NCBI RefSeq assembly: GCF_028476545.1
Contig: NW_026731928.1
Location: forward strand, 160,001 to 224,000
From: Physella acuta
Lineage: Eukaryota; Mollusca; Gastropoda; Physidae
Length of the DNA stretch: 64,000 nt
Direction of reading: 5' to 3'
Below, one piece after another: positions 12,516 to 48,718 of this stretch (position 1 is its first letter; every line of letters starts with the position of its first letter). The position numbers were made by a program, and so were the translations under genes. Under the pieces are notes generated by a model. The model ran no database searches. It was not told the DNA's origin and saw nothing but the letters and a program-made list of their open reading frames with translations.

Positions 12516-12934
12516 AGGGGTCTTCCATAAATGACGTCACACTCGTAAGGGTCGGTAATTTTGTGACGATGTGTGATGAGGGGGAGGGGGGGAGGGTTCA
12601 GATGGTGCGACGTCACACTTTTGTATTATAAAAAAACAATGTTAGAAAACGAATTTTAGACGTTATTTCACGTTTTAGAAAACTGTTTTAATAAATTGTA
12701 ATAGGAATTGATTAAAATACTCTATTTTGACAGATTTCAGACAAGATTTTGAAAAAAAATATAGATGTTTAAAAAAAAAATTCAACTGCAATTTTGAGGG
12801 GGGGGGGATTGTAGGCTGAGGTGTGACGTCATTTTAGGGCGGGGGTGTCTGGCTTTTTGTGACGACGTGTGACGGAGGGGAGGGGGGGAGTAAAAGCGTC
12901 AAAAAAAGCGTGACGTCATTTATGGATGACCTCT
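12516..12934. mobile_element. MITE with TGACGTCA in its terminal repeats
   Basis: The ends are AGGGGTCTTCCATAAATGACG and the inverse TCATTTATGGATGACCTCT, with TA on both flanks. The palindromic octamer TGACGTCA (CREB/ATF site) lies inside both ends. Relatives are at 48917 and 53172. Confidence 0.8.
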
Positions 12935-13066
12935 AAGAAATGTGTTTTCACAATAGATGTATAGGGCTTATATAGTAGGCCTAAACTTGGTATCGTTGAA
13001 ATAGATTGTATATAATATATTATAACACCTTTTGATATAAAACACGATTATTACATAAATAATAAT

Positions 13067-13383
13067 GGGGTCGGCGTGGTCGAGTCGGTAAAGCTCATAG
13101 TTGCTAAACCGAAATCAAACAACTGCTACCTTGTAGTTTGTTCTTGGTTGGACAAAAGGCTATGGAAACAAATCCAAAAAGAAAAGCAGGCTGAAATCAG
13201 AGTCAATGGCCTCAATGGCGCATGACCAGTTGACACGTAATCCTTAATTGTGATGGAAGCATGGTCGAGTCGGCAAAGCTCATGGTTGATAAATTCGAAA
13301 AAAAGTCTCGAGTTCAAACCCTCTGGTAGATAAGGCTCGATTCCTCCCAAAACTAAAAATTAAGAACGAAGAAGAAGAAGACA
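13067..13383 (+). mobile_element. tRNA-related SINE (family SINE1)
   Basis: Two tRNA-like A-box phrases (TGGTCGAGTCGG at about 13078 and 13261), a B-box-like GAGTTCAAACCC, then a (GAA)n tail. The middle block with TAGTTTGTTCTTGGTTGGAC recurs at 53750, and inverted at 32760 and 60940. Confidence 0.8.
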
Positions 13384-15127
13384 TAAATAATACAGTTTTT
13401 GTTTTAGTCCAGTTATAAGTAAACAAGTAATTAAAAAAAGTCTAGTGACAATTTTAGCGCAATTTCCTTATGTTATCTAAAAATAGCTCTGTCGTAGCGT
13501 AAATCAAGAGCAGGGTTAGTAAAACCATTGGTTAGTTATTAAAACGTTTTTTATTAAAAAATTTTTTCAGTATTTTACATGTTTTATTTACAATAGAGTA
13601 ACATGACTAAAGACCATTGCGCGCCTAGCTACCGAACGTGATGTCGCAGCCATTGAACGTGATGGCGCAGCTATTGAACGTGATGACGCGTGTGGTGTGG
13701 TTGGAAAAACATGCCTACTAATTCGGCCCAAATTTTAATTAATTGAAAAAAAAATTTGTGACCGAACGAAAGGATATTTTTGAAAACTTTCTTCGGCAAT
13801 ATTGTTCTAAATTATGGCAGGAATCGATTGGTACATGTTTCAAGTCGCTAAGTGGTCTGGTTGCCGAGATATGGGCAAAAAACTGCATTTTTTCGAGGTT
13901 TTTTGGCTTTTTCGGGAAATCCATGAAAGAAACCCTGAATTTTTATAGCCTATGTTCATCCTCGTAACTTGCTTAACATAATTGCTTTTGGAACTAGTCA
14001 TCGATATTGCTTCGTTGAGGAGGAGATACGACTTAAAGCCCGGACACACATTCATACATCCATACATTCATCCATCCATACATTCTCAGAAATGACGAGT
14101 TAATAAACGCAATTCTCCAGAATGGAAATTGCGCTAAAAATGTTGAGAGAAAGACAAGGTCCAATAATAACAAGTGTTAAAACTTTGTAACTTCTAGACT
14201 TCAGGAAATGTCTGGGTAAATTGTGAGTATAGATTTTTTTTTATATAAAGAAAAAGGTTACTAATTTCTGATTATTTATCGTTTCATGAGCATCGATTTC
14301 AGTTGTGTAGGTCTAATAACAGTCTAATAGTCTATAATAAATGTAAAAGTCTACTTTAAAAAAGCAACAGCTTTATTATTAGTCGAGTCTTGTATAACTT
14401 CTATCAATTAGGCTTTCTTTAACTGCCGGGGAAAAACTAACAATATCAAGGCAGAAATCTTAGACAAATTAAATTAACTCACTAATTATTGATACATACA
14501 TTCTCAAGGAAATTACAAGCTACTACTAACAATCTCTTGAAAACAACAAAAGTATAATTATGTCATGATTATGATTAAATTAAATATAACAATATTGTTG
14601 TTATTTGTGTGGCTTTGAAGTTTTAGAATATTGTATATAAACATCGGCTTTGTCGTTGTAAATTTATACCTGAGTTGTAGAACCTGGAGTTAGGAAAATA
14701 TTCTTTATGAGCAGTTTTAAAAAGACAGAACAATATTCTCTTTTGTTGGTCGTGTGATTTAAAATACCTAATAGAACTGCATTGTATGATTTTAAACAGC
14801 TTATACAAAGAAATCGAAGCATGATTTTAAAAAGATAATGTTATAAAACTGCACTACAAGATAGCACTCATGTAGTAGCGTGATTCAAATTGTGGTTCAA
14901 CATTTAGCCATTTAGGATATTTGGAATATTTATCGATTCCAATGTTCTTGAATTCTTTATCTAAAAAACAAATACACTTATAGTTTAGGCATCCGTCTAT
15001 AATTTTGTGTTTAAAAATATTTGCTTATTTTACGTATTCAAAAATCAAATTTTAACTAACTGAGCTGAATAAATTATCAGTTTGATCCTGTTAAAAGAAT
15101 TTAATTCATCTCACCGCAAAACGTAAC
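13384..15127. other. Intergenic, no gene seen
   Basis: Mostly AT-rich. About 13600-14110 has a more complex, possibly old repeat (GCCGAGATATGGGCAAAAAAC and a CATACATCCATA microsatellite) with short frames on both strands. No family is recognised. Confidence 0.4.
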
Positions 15128-15661
15128 ATGGATGAGAAAAATAACACCAACTTAAAAACAAATTTAAAACCGCTGCTTGATGTGTCTGACGAAATCAAAG
15201 ATAACATTCTCCTGAGTTTAAACGCCGTTATCATCCCTGTCATCTGCGTTATCGGTGTGGTGGGTAACATCCTCACCATTGTTATCCTAATCTACAACGG
15301 CTACAGGGAGACAACCAATATTATTTTAACAGGATTAGCAGTTTCAGACCTCCTATTCTCAGCATCACAGCTCTGGGAACAAGTTGCGCAGATCGTGTTT
15401 TATTTAGATTTGGAAACAGCCTGTTATATAAATACTTTTTACGCTGTTTACATGTTAGGCTGGAATCAATTCAGCGTTTGTATAAGTGTTCAGATGGCCA
15501 CAGTTATAGCTGTAGAGAGAATGATAGCTGTCGTTTTTCCTTTTGCCGCATCAAGATTCCTAACAACGTCCCGAATGAAAAGGATTGTTGTTGGAGTTTA
15601 TCTATTTTCAGCCATAATGTACACTAGCCGTCCCGGCCAGGCCCTGCTCTGGCTTCTGTGA
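15128..15661 (+). pseudogene. Rhodopsin-like GPCR, truncated after TM4
   Basis: A 177-codon frame opens with an N-glycosylation-type N-terminus (NNTN). TM1 contains GVVGNILTIVIL (GN signature), TM2 contains LAVSDLLF (D2.50), TM3 follows a conserved cysteine (ETACY) and ends in ERM, a variant of DRY. TM4 begins KRIVVGVYLFSAIM. Receptor-like sequence stops at about 15622, exactly where repeat R3 starts; the last residues, SRPGQALLWLL, are read from the repeat. TM5-TM7 are not seen downstream. The family, class A receptors resembling invertebrate peptide or orphan chemosensory receptors, normally has seven helices, so this is probably dead. An alternative is that the rest lies in a distant exon. 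Ligand unknown. Confidence 0.8.
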
Positions 15662-16280
15662 AAAACCTTTCTGTTAAAGACCATTACCTGTGTGTTTAGT
15701 AATCATCATAAACCCGGCATTGCCCACCCAAACCACAACCAACCAAAACCAAAACAACAAAACGCAAACATAACGCTAACACAATTACAAATACAAACGA
15801 AAACAAAAACTTAACAACAAACACAACCACACCCACAAACACCAATACAAACACAAAGAAAAAACAAACAAAAAAGCAAACGAAAACAAAAACCTAACAA
15901 CAAACCCAACCACAAACACCAATACCAGCAAAAAAAAATCAACGAAAAAAGCAAACGAAAACAAACCAAATCCAAACGCAAAACCAACCAAAAACACAAA
16001 TACAAACCCAAACAAAAAAAACACAAACAAAAACGAAAAAAGAAAGAACAAAAACGAACCAAATTAAAACGCAACCACTAACGCAAACCCACCTAAACAC
16101 AAAGAAAACACTAACGCGAACATAAACGCCCGGGGCGGAATCACCTGTTTTAGCTTAATGAACGACTATAGTACCCCAACTTATTCACAGTCTTTTGCAC
16201 TCACTTAAACGAACGCGCCTGTTTCAATTTAATAAACAATTTTAATACTCCAAGCTTATCCGTAAAATACCTACAACATT
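15623..16280 (+). mobile_element. Repeat family R3, copy 1, inside the GPCR frame
   Basis: It starts ACTAGCCGTCCCGGCCAG, continues through CTTCTGTGAAAAAC and GTGTGTTTAGTAA, then a long AAACAC/AAACGC-rich tract (about 15720-16125), and a tail with ACGACTATAGTACCCCA. The same order occurs at 61182-61510. The tail seems internally duplicated. Class unknown. Confidence 0.7.
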
Positions 16281-16682
16281 TGCACTTGATCAATCCCCGC
16301 TAATTATGTAATTTTTTTTTTCCCAACACCAAAACAAAGTAATTAAAAAGTAAATTATTTTCACGGAATGCAATGGTTTTTTATAAAGGGAAGTAATTGT
16401 GTTTTTCCTAATTTATCAAAGGGAAGTAAGTGCTATAGGACTAAATAAAGACATAATTAGAATTTTTGTAAAAGATGATATTTTTTAAAAAACTTGTGTT
16501 TAATGAACATGCCGACAATTATTACTATAATTTGAAAAATGAAAATGATTTCCCAACACTTTTAATAGTAATTTTTTAACTCATAAATTTAGACAAACGC
16601 GCACGATAATTGATCTAACACTAAAATCCGTAGAAATGCCAACGACAAACATATGCGTTACAGAATTGAGCTTTATATATTA

Positions 16683-17075
16683 TATATATCCGCCCCCAGG
16701 TAAGTTTAGTCCCTCTCCCACCCCGAAAATATCAAGTGGCTCCCCCCTCCCCCGGAGAAAAAAGTCTGAAAACACTGCTTAAATCAATGAGCTATACCGA
16801 ACAGAGGCGTAACAGCCCTTTCCGGGGACAAACTTTTAATTTGGCGCCACCCTATCTTTTTTATATTTATAATATAAAACTGCAGCTAAAATGAATTTTT
16901 TTTTCAAACCCATTTTGGCGGGGGTGGGCGGCCTAAAATTTCCAGGGGGGGGGGCATTGTTTATATATGTTCTATATAAATTCAATTTCGTTTGGGGTGG
17001 GGGTGGGGGGGTGGGGGGTTGGGGGGGGGGGCGGTAGACTTTCTTCGGGGGAGCTCCGCCCTCGTCTCTTCTAAG
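16683..17075. mobile_element. Degraded hAT-like remnants (families A and B)
   Basis: 16683-16775 holds the CCCGGAGAAAAAAGTCTGAAA end of family B. 16802-16960 begins CAGAGGCGTAACAGCCC like family A. 16960-17075 has the AATTTCGTTTGGGG and CGGTAGACTTTCTTCGGGG phrases of family B. Neither is complete; they appear jumbled by nested insertion. Confidence 0.6.
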
Positions 17076-18493
17076 GTAAGTTACAGAAAGGGTCACATTT
17101 TAAGCTTGGCCGTCTTTAGTTATAAAATGTCTATATTGTGCGATTATGTAATGATTTTTTTTGTTTTTGAATAATAAAAGGTTATAAATGTTATAGATTC
17201 CAGCCTACAATTGTTATATATGAATCTTTTAGGCGAGGGTGAAAAATATGAAAAAAACCCCACTAAACTAATTAGATGATTCATATGCGACTAAGACGAT
17301 TTTAGACGCATTAGTTACACTATCTCATATTGTATGTCTACTAACATTAAGTATTTGAATCAACGTGATAATGCTAAAAACTACCAAACTATTTTGTTTA
17401 GAACTTCTGCTTTATATATTTTTTTTACAATAGCGAATAACAAATAAGTTGTATTTATAAGTAAGCGGTCAACCTAAGGTGCATAAATTTGAAATGAATG
17501 TAAAGTTAAGCAACGAATTATCTCCTATTTGGAAATCCAAATACCAGAATTTTTATTCAAGGGAAACAACTTTCTCAAGAAAAGCTAAATTAACTAAGTG
17601 TAACTAAGACATGCTTGAAAAACACAGTAAAACGCTCTAAATTTCATTAGATAATAGTTATAAGAAATCTTTTATGTTAGCTATGTAATCGTGTCAAAAG
17701 AATATATTTTACTCATTGACTACTTAACTGTAGGTCTTGTTTGAAAGTCTAAACATGGTAGCTTTATTATAACATACTTCTAATCAATTTTGATGACATA
17801 CATTTCGTAGTATTTGTTCTTCACACCTGCATTCGCATTTATTATACCAAATTTGGGATCCCCTAAATATAGGGACGCCATTCGTAAAATCTATTACGGG
17901 TAAATGACATTGCTATAATAATTGATTACCTAAATAAAAAAAATCAACTTATAATTTGAAAAAAAAAACTAAGCTTACGGTTAGTTATAAGATATTTTTC
18001 AGCTAGAGAACGCCTTCGTTTCTTTGTAGTGTGTACCGTCCTGAATTGAAATCATCTAACTTACGATAAACTAGACTACTTGATATACTCTACTACATTC
18101 ACAACACATATCAAACTTTGATGCATAAACATAATTAGACTCGATACTCCAGAATTAAGACACCACCTCAACTAACTTCGCCAAGCTCTACAAACGATAC
18201 TCCCAATCAACAACGATTTAACAGGGCCTATTACTATACGTTAACAGTCGACACAATTCGATACTTTAATACCACAAGACTCGATAGTCCTGAACTCCAT
18301 AACTACGATACCTCATCACCTACATTCTCATTTCTCTATTACCAATCAGATTCTACTTGACTTTCAACTACACAACAGCCAAATGAAATTAACACTTTGA
18401 TACTTTTTACTTACGAAACCATATCAGCAACAGCCTACCGTCGTTACTCCCAAATCTAAAGGATTTATCCAAACTTACCAAACAAGCACAATA
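17076..18493. other. AT-rich stretch without features
   Basis: No gene, RNA or named repeat is recognised. Confidence 0.45.
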
Positions 18494-18501
18494 CTTTGAA
18501 C

Positions 18502-18777
18502 CAGGGGCGTAGCTAGGGGGGGGGGGGGGGCGGGGGGTGCGGACCGCACCGGGTGACACCATTTAGGGGGGTGACACCAAGGCAAAAAATAGCAAAATAT
18601 ATAGAGAAAATTCTAAGGGGGGGGGGGTGCAAATCGAAAGTTTGAGGGGGGTGGTGCAAATCAAAAACTTGAAAGTTTGTCCCCGGGAAGGGTCGCAACG
18701 CCTCTGGGGGGGGGGGGGGGGGGGGGTGACACCATTAAGTGCCGCACCGGGTGACACCCGACCTCGCTACGCCACTG
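18502..18777. mobile_element. hAT-like MITE (family A), complete
   Basis: The ends CAGGGGCGTAGCTAGG and CCTCGCTACGCCACTG are flanked by the perfect 8-bp duplication CTTTGAAC (18494-18501 and 18778-18785). The interior carries the GGGTGACACCA / GTGCGGACCGCACC phrase of a sub-family also found at 50503, 57406 and 32968. Confidence 0.92.
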
Positions 18778-18785
18778 CTTTGAAC

Positions 18786-19564
18786 ACCCCGTCATTACAA
18801 AACTATACCAGATCAGATTTCTAATTCAAAGTCAGAGAAAACGAGACTTACAACCCTATTAAAAACAAAATTGCACGTGTTTTGGAACACCTGTCATGCG
18901 CTGGAGCGATCACTAAATCAACATTAAAATTAGATAACCGTTTGAAATATTCGAAATTTAAATTTAAATTACGAACTTATTTAATCGTTTTCTACAAGAA
19001 CTATGTGACGCCAAACTAAAAGGCAAAGTGACTGGTAAAAAGCGCCCCGAACTTTCCAAATAAGGGAGGTGGGGTTGTATTCTCACCATCGCGAATAAAT
19101 ATAGGCCTTTATAGGCCTAATTTTCGGGGTGGGGAGGGGGGTTCAAAATTGATAGTTCGTCCTGGGTGCCGAAATAGATCGCTAATCCTTTGTATATCAC
19201 CATCTATAGTTTATAAATGATAGTCAAAATTATTAATTATTAGGTACTTTTTGATAATAGCGATAAAACCTTTTGCGTCCCCCCCGCCCCCCCCCCCCCC
19301 TCCCCTCTAGGGATGGCGCCCTATGCGACCGCCTAGTTCGCCTAATAGGTAGCGCCGGCACTGTGTGAACATAATCTTGAAACTACCAAATATGAAATAA
19401 ATAGTCTGGAAATGGTGTATACAATATTTAAAAAATCTGGTGCGATGTTTAAAAAATCAATATTAAATATGACAATAAAAACCTGACTGTTTGAATTTTG
19501 ACGGAATTATACGCCTACTTAAAATTTGATGTATTTTAGTATTTTTGTGAACTAAACACTTTTT
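18786..19564. other. Intergenic with faint transposon remains
   Basis: GC-rich islands at about 19060-19150 and 19270-19345 resemble worn hAT-A interiors. The rest is AT-rich and empty. Confidence 0.4.
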
Positions 19565-20247
19565 TACTTTCTCGTATATACGTAGTATAGAGAAAGTATT
19601 GTAATCGTGCAAAAAAAAAAAATCGAGATTTTTACAAATCTCGACGTTTTACACCTCACTGATACGGAAAAACATAATTTTGCAATCTTGTCCGTATGTC
19701 TGTGTGTGTGTGTGTCTGTCTGTCTGTCCGTGTGTAAACACGATAACTTGAGTACCGTTACAGCTAGGTTGATGAAATTTCATATATAAGTATTTTATCA
19801 AAATCGTAGATCCGTATCAACTTTTGAGCGATTTCCGATAACCGGAAGTGGTACTTTTCCTACTTTGAATTTTTCAAAAGCCTATAACTTGAGTACTATT
19901 TCAGATAGATAAATGAAATTTCACATGTAAGTAAAAGATCTAATTCTCTACCTTCTGTTAAATTTTGAGTAATTTCCGTTGACTGGAAGTAGTAATTTAC
20001 GCTACTCCCGATTTCTCAAAAAACTAATGTAAATTTTTAAAGTACTAATAATATTGCGCACTATTATACGCGTTTTTATTCGGCGTTTGCTTGGTGCGCA
20101 ATGTTTTTTTTATGAGATTCTATTCTATTTTTAAAAGTTTAAGTATTTAAAATGGATTAAAAATCATAACTATATCCCCAGTTACCATCCCCTGTTGTTT
20201 TATATAAGAATATTCGAGAAAGTTTAGGGGAGATCACTACCGGTTTA
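19565..20247 (+). mobile_element. Repeat family R2, copy 3 (full length)
   Basis: Nearly identical to copy 2 at 4501-5187 over its whole length, differing mainly in the (GT)n run. This implies recent movement or gene conversion. Confidence 0.85.
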
Positions 20248-20737
20248 TTTTAAAAAGGAAAAAAACAATTTTGTTGTGTTCCATATTTTATCAACTGACA
20301 ACAATCATGGATGATTTAAAAAAAAATATATCGGCAAAGTTCTAAGTAAAAAAATAAATGCTAGATCTATGTGTTTTTATAAAGTGGGGTTTTCAGGATA
20401 TCGACCACTGAGTTTCTGTACAGCCAAAGAAAGTTTGTCTTACGATAGTGAAACTTCATATTCATGTTATATCTTAAGCTAGATCTAGATCCGCCCTAGT
20501 AGATTATGAGAATAAATAGAAACGTAGCCTTAAACTAAAAAAAACCCTCCGGATTTGCAACTTTTACATTGTTTCTGTTTTGAAATTCTATTATTTATAC
20601 ATTTTGTTTTAAAATAATTACTTTTCAAAATAAATTTATCGAGAAAAAATAAATGAAGAAAAAATATAAAATTTAATAAATTATAAATAGACAAATGCGA
20701 TTCATTTAAAAGTATTTTCGAGTTGTCTCTCCTGACA

Positions 20738-20750
20738 GTTGCTAGGCAAT
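20738..20750 (+). promoter_or_regulatory. X-box-like RFX site before MORN5
   Basis: GTTGCTAGGCAAT, an imperfect inverted repeat (GTTGCT, A, GGCAAT), lies 18 bases before the MORN5 ATG. RFX factors bind GTTRCC-type inverted repeats in promoters of ciliary genes, which fits MORN5. The motif is seen; its function is inferred. Confidence 0.5.
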
Positions 20751-20768
20751 TGAGCGTAAATCCTCAAG

Positions 20769-26068
<5,300 letters not shown>

Positions 26069-27826
26069 CCTAGTCAGATCAGAATATTATTTTGTACATA
26101 CATGTTTTATGCAGAACATTTTTATACTTTACTTACAGTGGAACAATGCTCGGAAGTTTTAGAATCTAAACTTTGTGTCATAAGTTTTACATTTTGGATG
26201 TTGGTTTCTAGTCTGGAATTGTAAGAAGGATAATAATCTTTTATTGATTTATATTATGTTTTAAAAGTAGGCTAATATGTGCTGAATTTATTTCTGTAAT
26301 ACTCTAAATTTACTTTTAACTTAACAAGGCTCTAAGCTAACATTAGATGAATGAATAGAATACTGTGGTGGTACACTTCTCCTAAAAGCTGAGCCAAGAT
26401 TAAGGTCACAATATGACCTAGGTTCAAGGTCATTAGTAGAAATGGTTCAGTTCTAATTATTTCCTAGAAGCCAAATTCATTTTCACAGTCTTTTGAGAAG
26501 AAATATAAATAAAAGCATAAAATAATTCAATTCTATAGGCCTATTCAATATGTAATACAAAATACCTTCTATTTTAATAAACTTGATAAAAATCTGTTTA
26601 AATATTTTGAGAACCATCAAACTCTACATGTAACACAACTAAAGTAATAAAATTAAAACACTGAAAATAGCAAGCTTATGACTTAAATTATTATAAAATT
26701 TGAAAGCATTGTTGCAGTTTGTACAACTATTGTTATTTATGTTCATGCTTTGATTTAACTGTTAAAATATTAATCTAATGAAAGTTTGTTGTGTTTTGGC
26801 TGTTATGATTCTCATGAAGCTGACAACAAACAATTTTTTTTGTTTTTCTATAATTAAGTGGTTAAAAAAAAAAGAAGTGCAGTTTTTCTCACTAAGATAC
26901 GCAAGTGATTAAAAATTTTAAAACTAGTTGTAGCTAAAACGAGAGAAAAATAATACTAGTTCCTTCTTTTATTTAGTAGTAAATTTTAAAATTGAACCAC
27001 CATTTTTTTGTAGAGCAAAGGAAAAAAAGCTGGTAGACTTTGTAGGACTTCATATAGACGTACTTTCTGACATATGTAGTTGAATGTTCAACCACTAACC
27101 CATTGTGGTTTTGTTGTGCACACTGACCCCTTCACCCCCCACCCCCACAGGCCAACAAACAGATGTTAGCAAATTAGACCTTAATATTGAATTAAGTATT
27201 ATTCCTGCTTTTAAAATTCTCTGAATATCGGTGCATTATTTTAATTCTCAAATTATTTAAAATATGTTTTTATGTTGATGTTTGAATAAACTGAATGAAC
27301 AAAATTTATATTTGTATTTGTATTGCTATATGTTTCATTTTTATAATTATAATTGATTATGATCAAGAGAAATTATTGTTAATAATTTTTTTGCACTAAA
27401 AGTTTATTTCTCAAAAGTGAGTCATAATAACTGTTTTGAACTTGTTTACTTATTCATATAAGATGTAAACCTACAGGCGTTGCTAGGAGGTCACTTTACA
27501 GTAAACATAACCCTTGTTTGTTCCCTGAAGCTTAACCCTTTCATGTGGCTTAAAATTGTCATGGCATATTTTGCTAATTGGGAAGAATTGAATTGTATAA
27601 ATCTTTAGTTTTGTTTGCTCTTTTTTTTTCCGGTCAACCTAGCCACCCTAGCACATACTGCGGTACAAGACGTGTTAGATAGGAAAAGGAATGCAGATAT
27701 GAAAATAGGCAGGGTGAAACCCACAGCATCAACTAAGGTTGTCACAGCAGCTACTGTTTACATTTAAACACACAGACATATACACAAGTGCACATTCATG
27801 CTTAAACACACACACACTCTTATATA

Positions 27827-27910
<84 letters not shown>

Positions 27911-28639
27911 TGTATTTGTTTATATAGCCTATATGTAAATATTTGTTTGTATGTGTACCATAAATATAAATATATAAATAAATAGGCTATATGTGTAAAT
28001 AGCATATGCAAATATATATGTACTAGCTTTGCTACGGTAATAGAAATTACAAATCACTCTCATGGAATATACCTATATACACAATATAGATGTATATATA
28101 TATATGTAAATATATATGCGACTATAGCTGTTTTTATATTATTGTATATTCGAACTGTCTTAGTAGCCCCTGTCCTCTGTCACCTAGTATGACCTTGTGA
28201 ATTTAGCTTTGGTAATTTTATTCTTGTTTTACAATTTTCTTTTGCTCACTCACATTCAAGGTAGGGACTTCATTGGCTAGGGTTTGTAGCCTACACCCGG
28301 CCCCATTTTGTGATACTGGTCACGTCATTAACTTTTCTAATTTTTCTAATTAAGTTAATCAGTTTCAATGCTAAAAAAGAAATGTTTGACTAGCACTACA
28401 CAACCATTCAAATGAGACACACGTACCATATGTTATGTGAATTTTAATTATATTCAGTTTAAATGTGTACATCTCAATACAAATACATACGTAAACTGTT
28501 GCACGTTTTCTAATAGACTCAACAATACCTTCAAAAATTTAGATATCTTCCATGTTTTGCAATTGAATCAGTCCCAATAAGATAAATGCGTTGATGCAAT
28601 TTGATCAAGATTGATTTTATGGGTTATATCATGACCTAT
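26069..28639. other. MORN5 3' flank and intergenic DNA
   Basis: AT-rich. The best poly(A) signal, AATAAA at 27285-27290, would give a long 3' UTR; earlier AATAAA-like sites exist (about 26512). A long (TA)n run lies at 27822-27906. No further gene is seen. Confidence 0.45.
27822..27906. repeat. (TA)n microsatellite
   Basis: Nearly pure TA repeat. Confidence 0.97.
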
Positions 28640-30076
28640 AGAATAAACCCGGTAAGATCTAATTCCTGAAGTGTGTAGTCCGATGCTGCATAGACCTTGT
28701 CAAACGGAATCCCTCTAATAAGATCTAATTTCTTGTATTCCTATCTAACATGGATATATTCAAAAGTAATCACCCTTGAACAGATCTATTTCCTAAAGTG
28801 TGTAGGCCCATCGTGTAACATAGACCTAGTCAAACGAAATCCAGCTGATAAAATCTACTTCCTAAAACCTGTATGTCACATTGACCTGATATAGCTTGTA
28901 TGTCACATTGACCTGATAAAATCTACTTCCTACAGCCTGTATGTCACATACACCTGATAAAATCTACTTTCTAAAGCCTGTATGTCACATACACCTGATA
29001 AAATCTACTTCCTAAAGCCTGTATGTCACATTGACCTGATATAGCTTGTATGTCACACTGACCTGATAAAATCTACTTCCTACAGCCTGTATGTCACATA
29101 CACCTGATAAAATCTACTTTCTAAAGCCTGTATGTCACATACACCTGATAAAATCTACTTCCTAAAGCCTGTATGTCACATTGACCTGATAAAATCTACT
29201 TCCTAAAGCCTGTATGTCACATTGACCTGATAAAATCTACTTCCTAAAGCCTGTATGTCACATACACCAGATACAAATCTACTTCCTACAGCCTGTATGT
29301 CACATACACCTGATAAAATCTACTTCCTAAAGCCTGCATGTCACATACACCTGATAAAATCTACTTCCTAAAGCCTGTATGTCACATACACCAGATATAA
29401 CCTGTATGTCACATACACCTGATAAAATCTACTTCCTATAGCATGTATGTCACATACACCAGATAAAATCTACTTCCTAAAGCCTGTATGTCACATACAC
29501 CTGATAAAATCTACTTCCTATAGCCTGTATGTCACATACACCTGATAAAATCTACTTCCTAAAGCCTGTATGTCACATAGACGTGATATAGCCTGTATGT
29601 CACATAGACTTGATATAGCCTGTATGTCACATACACCTGATAAAATATACTTCCTAAAGCCTGTATGTCACATACACCAGATAAAATCTACTTCCTAAAG
29701 CCTGTATGTCACATACACCTGATAAAATCTACTTCCTAAAGCCTGTATGTCACATACACCTGATAAAATCTACTTCCTAAAGCCTGTATGTCACATACAC
29801 CAGATAAAATCTACTTCCTAAAGCCTATATGTCACATACACCTGATAAAATCTACTTCCTAAAGCCTGTATGTCACATACACCTGATATAGCCTGTATGT
29901 CACATTGACCTGATACAATCTACTTCCTACAGCCTGTATGTCACATACACCTGATAAAGCCTGTATGTCACATACACCTGATAAAATCTACTTCCTACAG
30001 CCTGTATGTCACATACACCAGATAAAATCTACTTCCTAAAGCCTGTATGTCACATACACCTGATAAAATCTACTTC
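28640..30076. repeat. Array C: minisatellite seeded by the MOSC stop codon
   Basis: About 35 copies of a 41-bp unit (some shortened to 26-27 bp) built on CCTGTATGTCACATACACC plus TGATAAAATCTACTTCCTAAAG. Read on the minus strand, each unit holds TATGTGACATACAGGCTTTAG, the last six codons plus stop of the MOSC gene, and the array runs directly on from that stop. Units are more diverged toward 28640. If transcribed, it is the 3' UTR; no poly(A) signal is visible within it. Confidence 0.9.
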
Positions 30077-47767
<17,691 letters not shown>

Positions 47768-47819
47768 GCTGGAACTTCCGGTCTTCACATCTTACGGCCA
47801 ACACTGGCACTCGTCTCTC

Positions 47820-48175
47820 TGTAAAGGGTAGGTTAGGTCGGTCTTTTGGGTTTATAAAGGGAAGGTTAGGTCAGTCTTTTGGTTTTATATATGGTAGGTT
47901 AGGTCGGTCTTTTGGTTTTATAAAGGGTAGGTTAGGCCGGTCTTTCTGGTTTTATAAAAAGTAGGTTTGGTCGGTCTATCAGATTTTATAAAGGGTAGTT
48001 TAGGTCGGCCTATCACTTTTTATAAAGGTAAGGTTAGGTCGGTCTATTGGTTTTATAAAGAGTAGATTAGGTCGGTCTATCAATTTTTAGGTCTATTAAT
48101 TTGTAGATTTGGTCAGTCTTTCTGGTTTTATAATTTGTATATTTGGTCAGTCTATCGTGTTTATAAAAGGTAGGC
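47820..48175. repeat. About 36-bp minisatellite 5' of the MOSC gene
   Basis: About nine units: GGTAGGTTAGGTCGGTCTTT plus TGGTTTTATAAAG, decaying to the right. Confidence 0.85.
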
Positions 48176-48239
48176 TATGTTTAGTTTCTGTAATGTAAGC
48201 TATGGGTAAAGTTACGTTACGTTATAGCCATTGGTGAAA

Positions 48240-48718
48240 GTGACAAGTGATGAGTGACACGTGACAGTTTACACGTGACAGTTGAGAGGTGAAAGGTTAG
48301 AAGTGAGAGGTGAAAGGTTAGAAGTGAGAAGTGAAAGGTTAGAAGTGAGAGGTGAAAGGTTAGAAGTGAGGGGTGAAAGGTTAGAAGTGAGAAGTGAAAG
48401 GTTAGAAGTGAGAGGTGAAAGGTTAGAAGTGAGAAGTGAAAGGTTAGAAGCGAGAAGTGAAAGGTTAGAAGTGAGAGGTGAAAGGTTAGAAGTGAGAGGT
48501 GAAAGGTTAGAAGTGAGAGGTGAAAGGTGAAAGGTTAGAATTGAGAGGTGGAAGGTTAGAAGTGAGAGGTGAAAGCCGATAGGTGAGGCGATACAGGTAA
48601 GGAGAGAGGTAACAGGCGACAGGGGTGAGATGTATAGATACAGGTGAGAACTGATAGGTCAGATCTAACAAATTAGAAGTGACAGGTCATAGGTCATAGG
48701 TGATAGGCTAGAGAGGTG
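48240..48718. repeat. 21-bp minisatellite (GTGAGAGGTGAAAGGTTAGAA)
   Basis: About 14 good units at 48282-48560, then degenerate GACAGGTGA-type sequence. The RLEVRGE peptide frame is a by-product of a 21-bp period. Confidence 0.93.

Noticed and set aside
13255-13330. Second tRNA gene candidate (GGTCGAGTCGGCAAAGC)
   Set aside because: Part of SINE1 with a (GAA)n tail and several copies in the window.
13739-14067. Frames on both strands around 13.7-14.1 kb
   Set aside because: No domain is recognised, frames overlap on opposite strands and the region looks like an old repeat.
15785-16074. Phenylalanine/leucine-rich membrane protein on the minus strand
   Set aside because: Produced by the AAAC/AAACAC tract of repeat R3; low complexity.
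48282-48560. RLEVRGE repeat protein
   Set aside because: A 21-bp minisatellite read in frame; no flanking gene structure.
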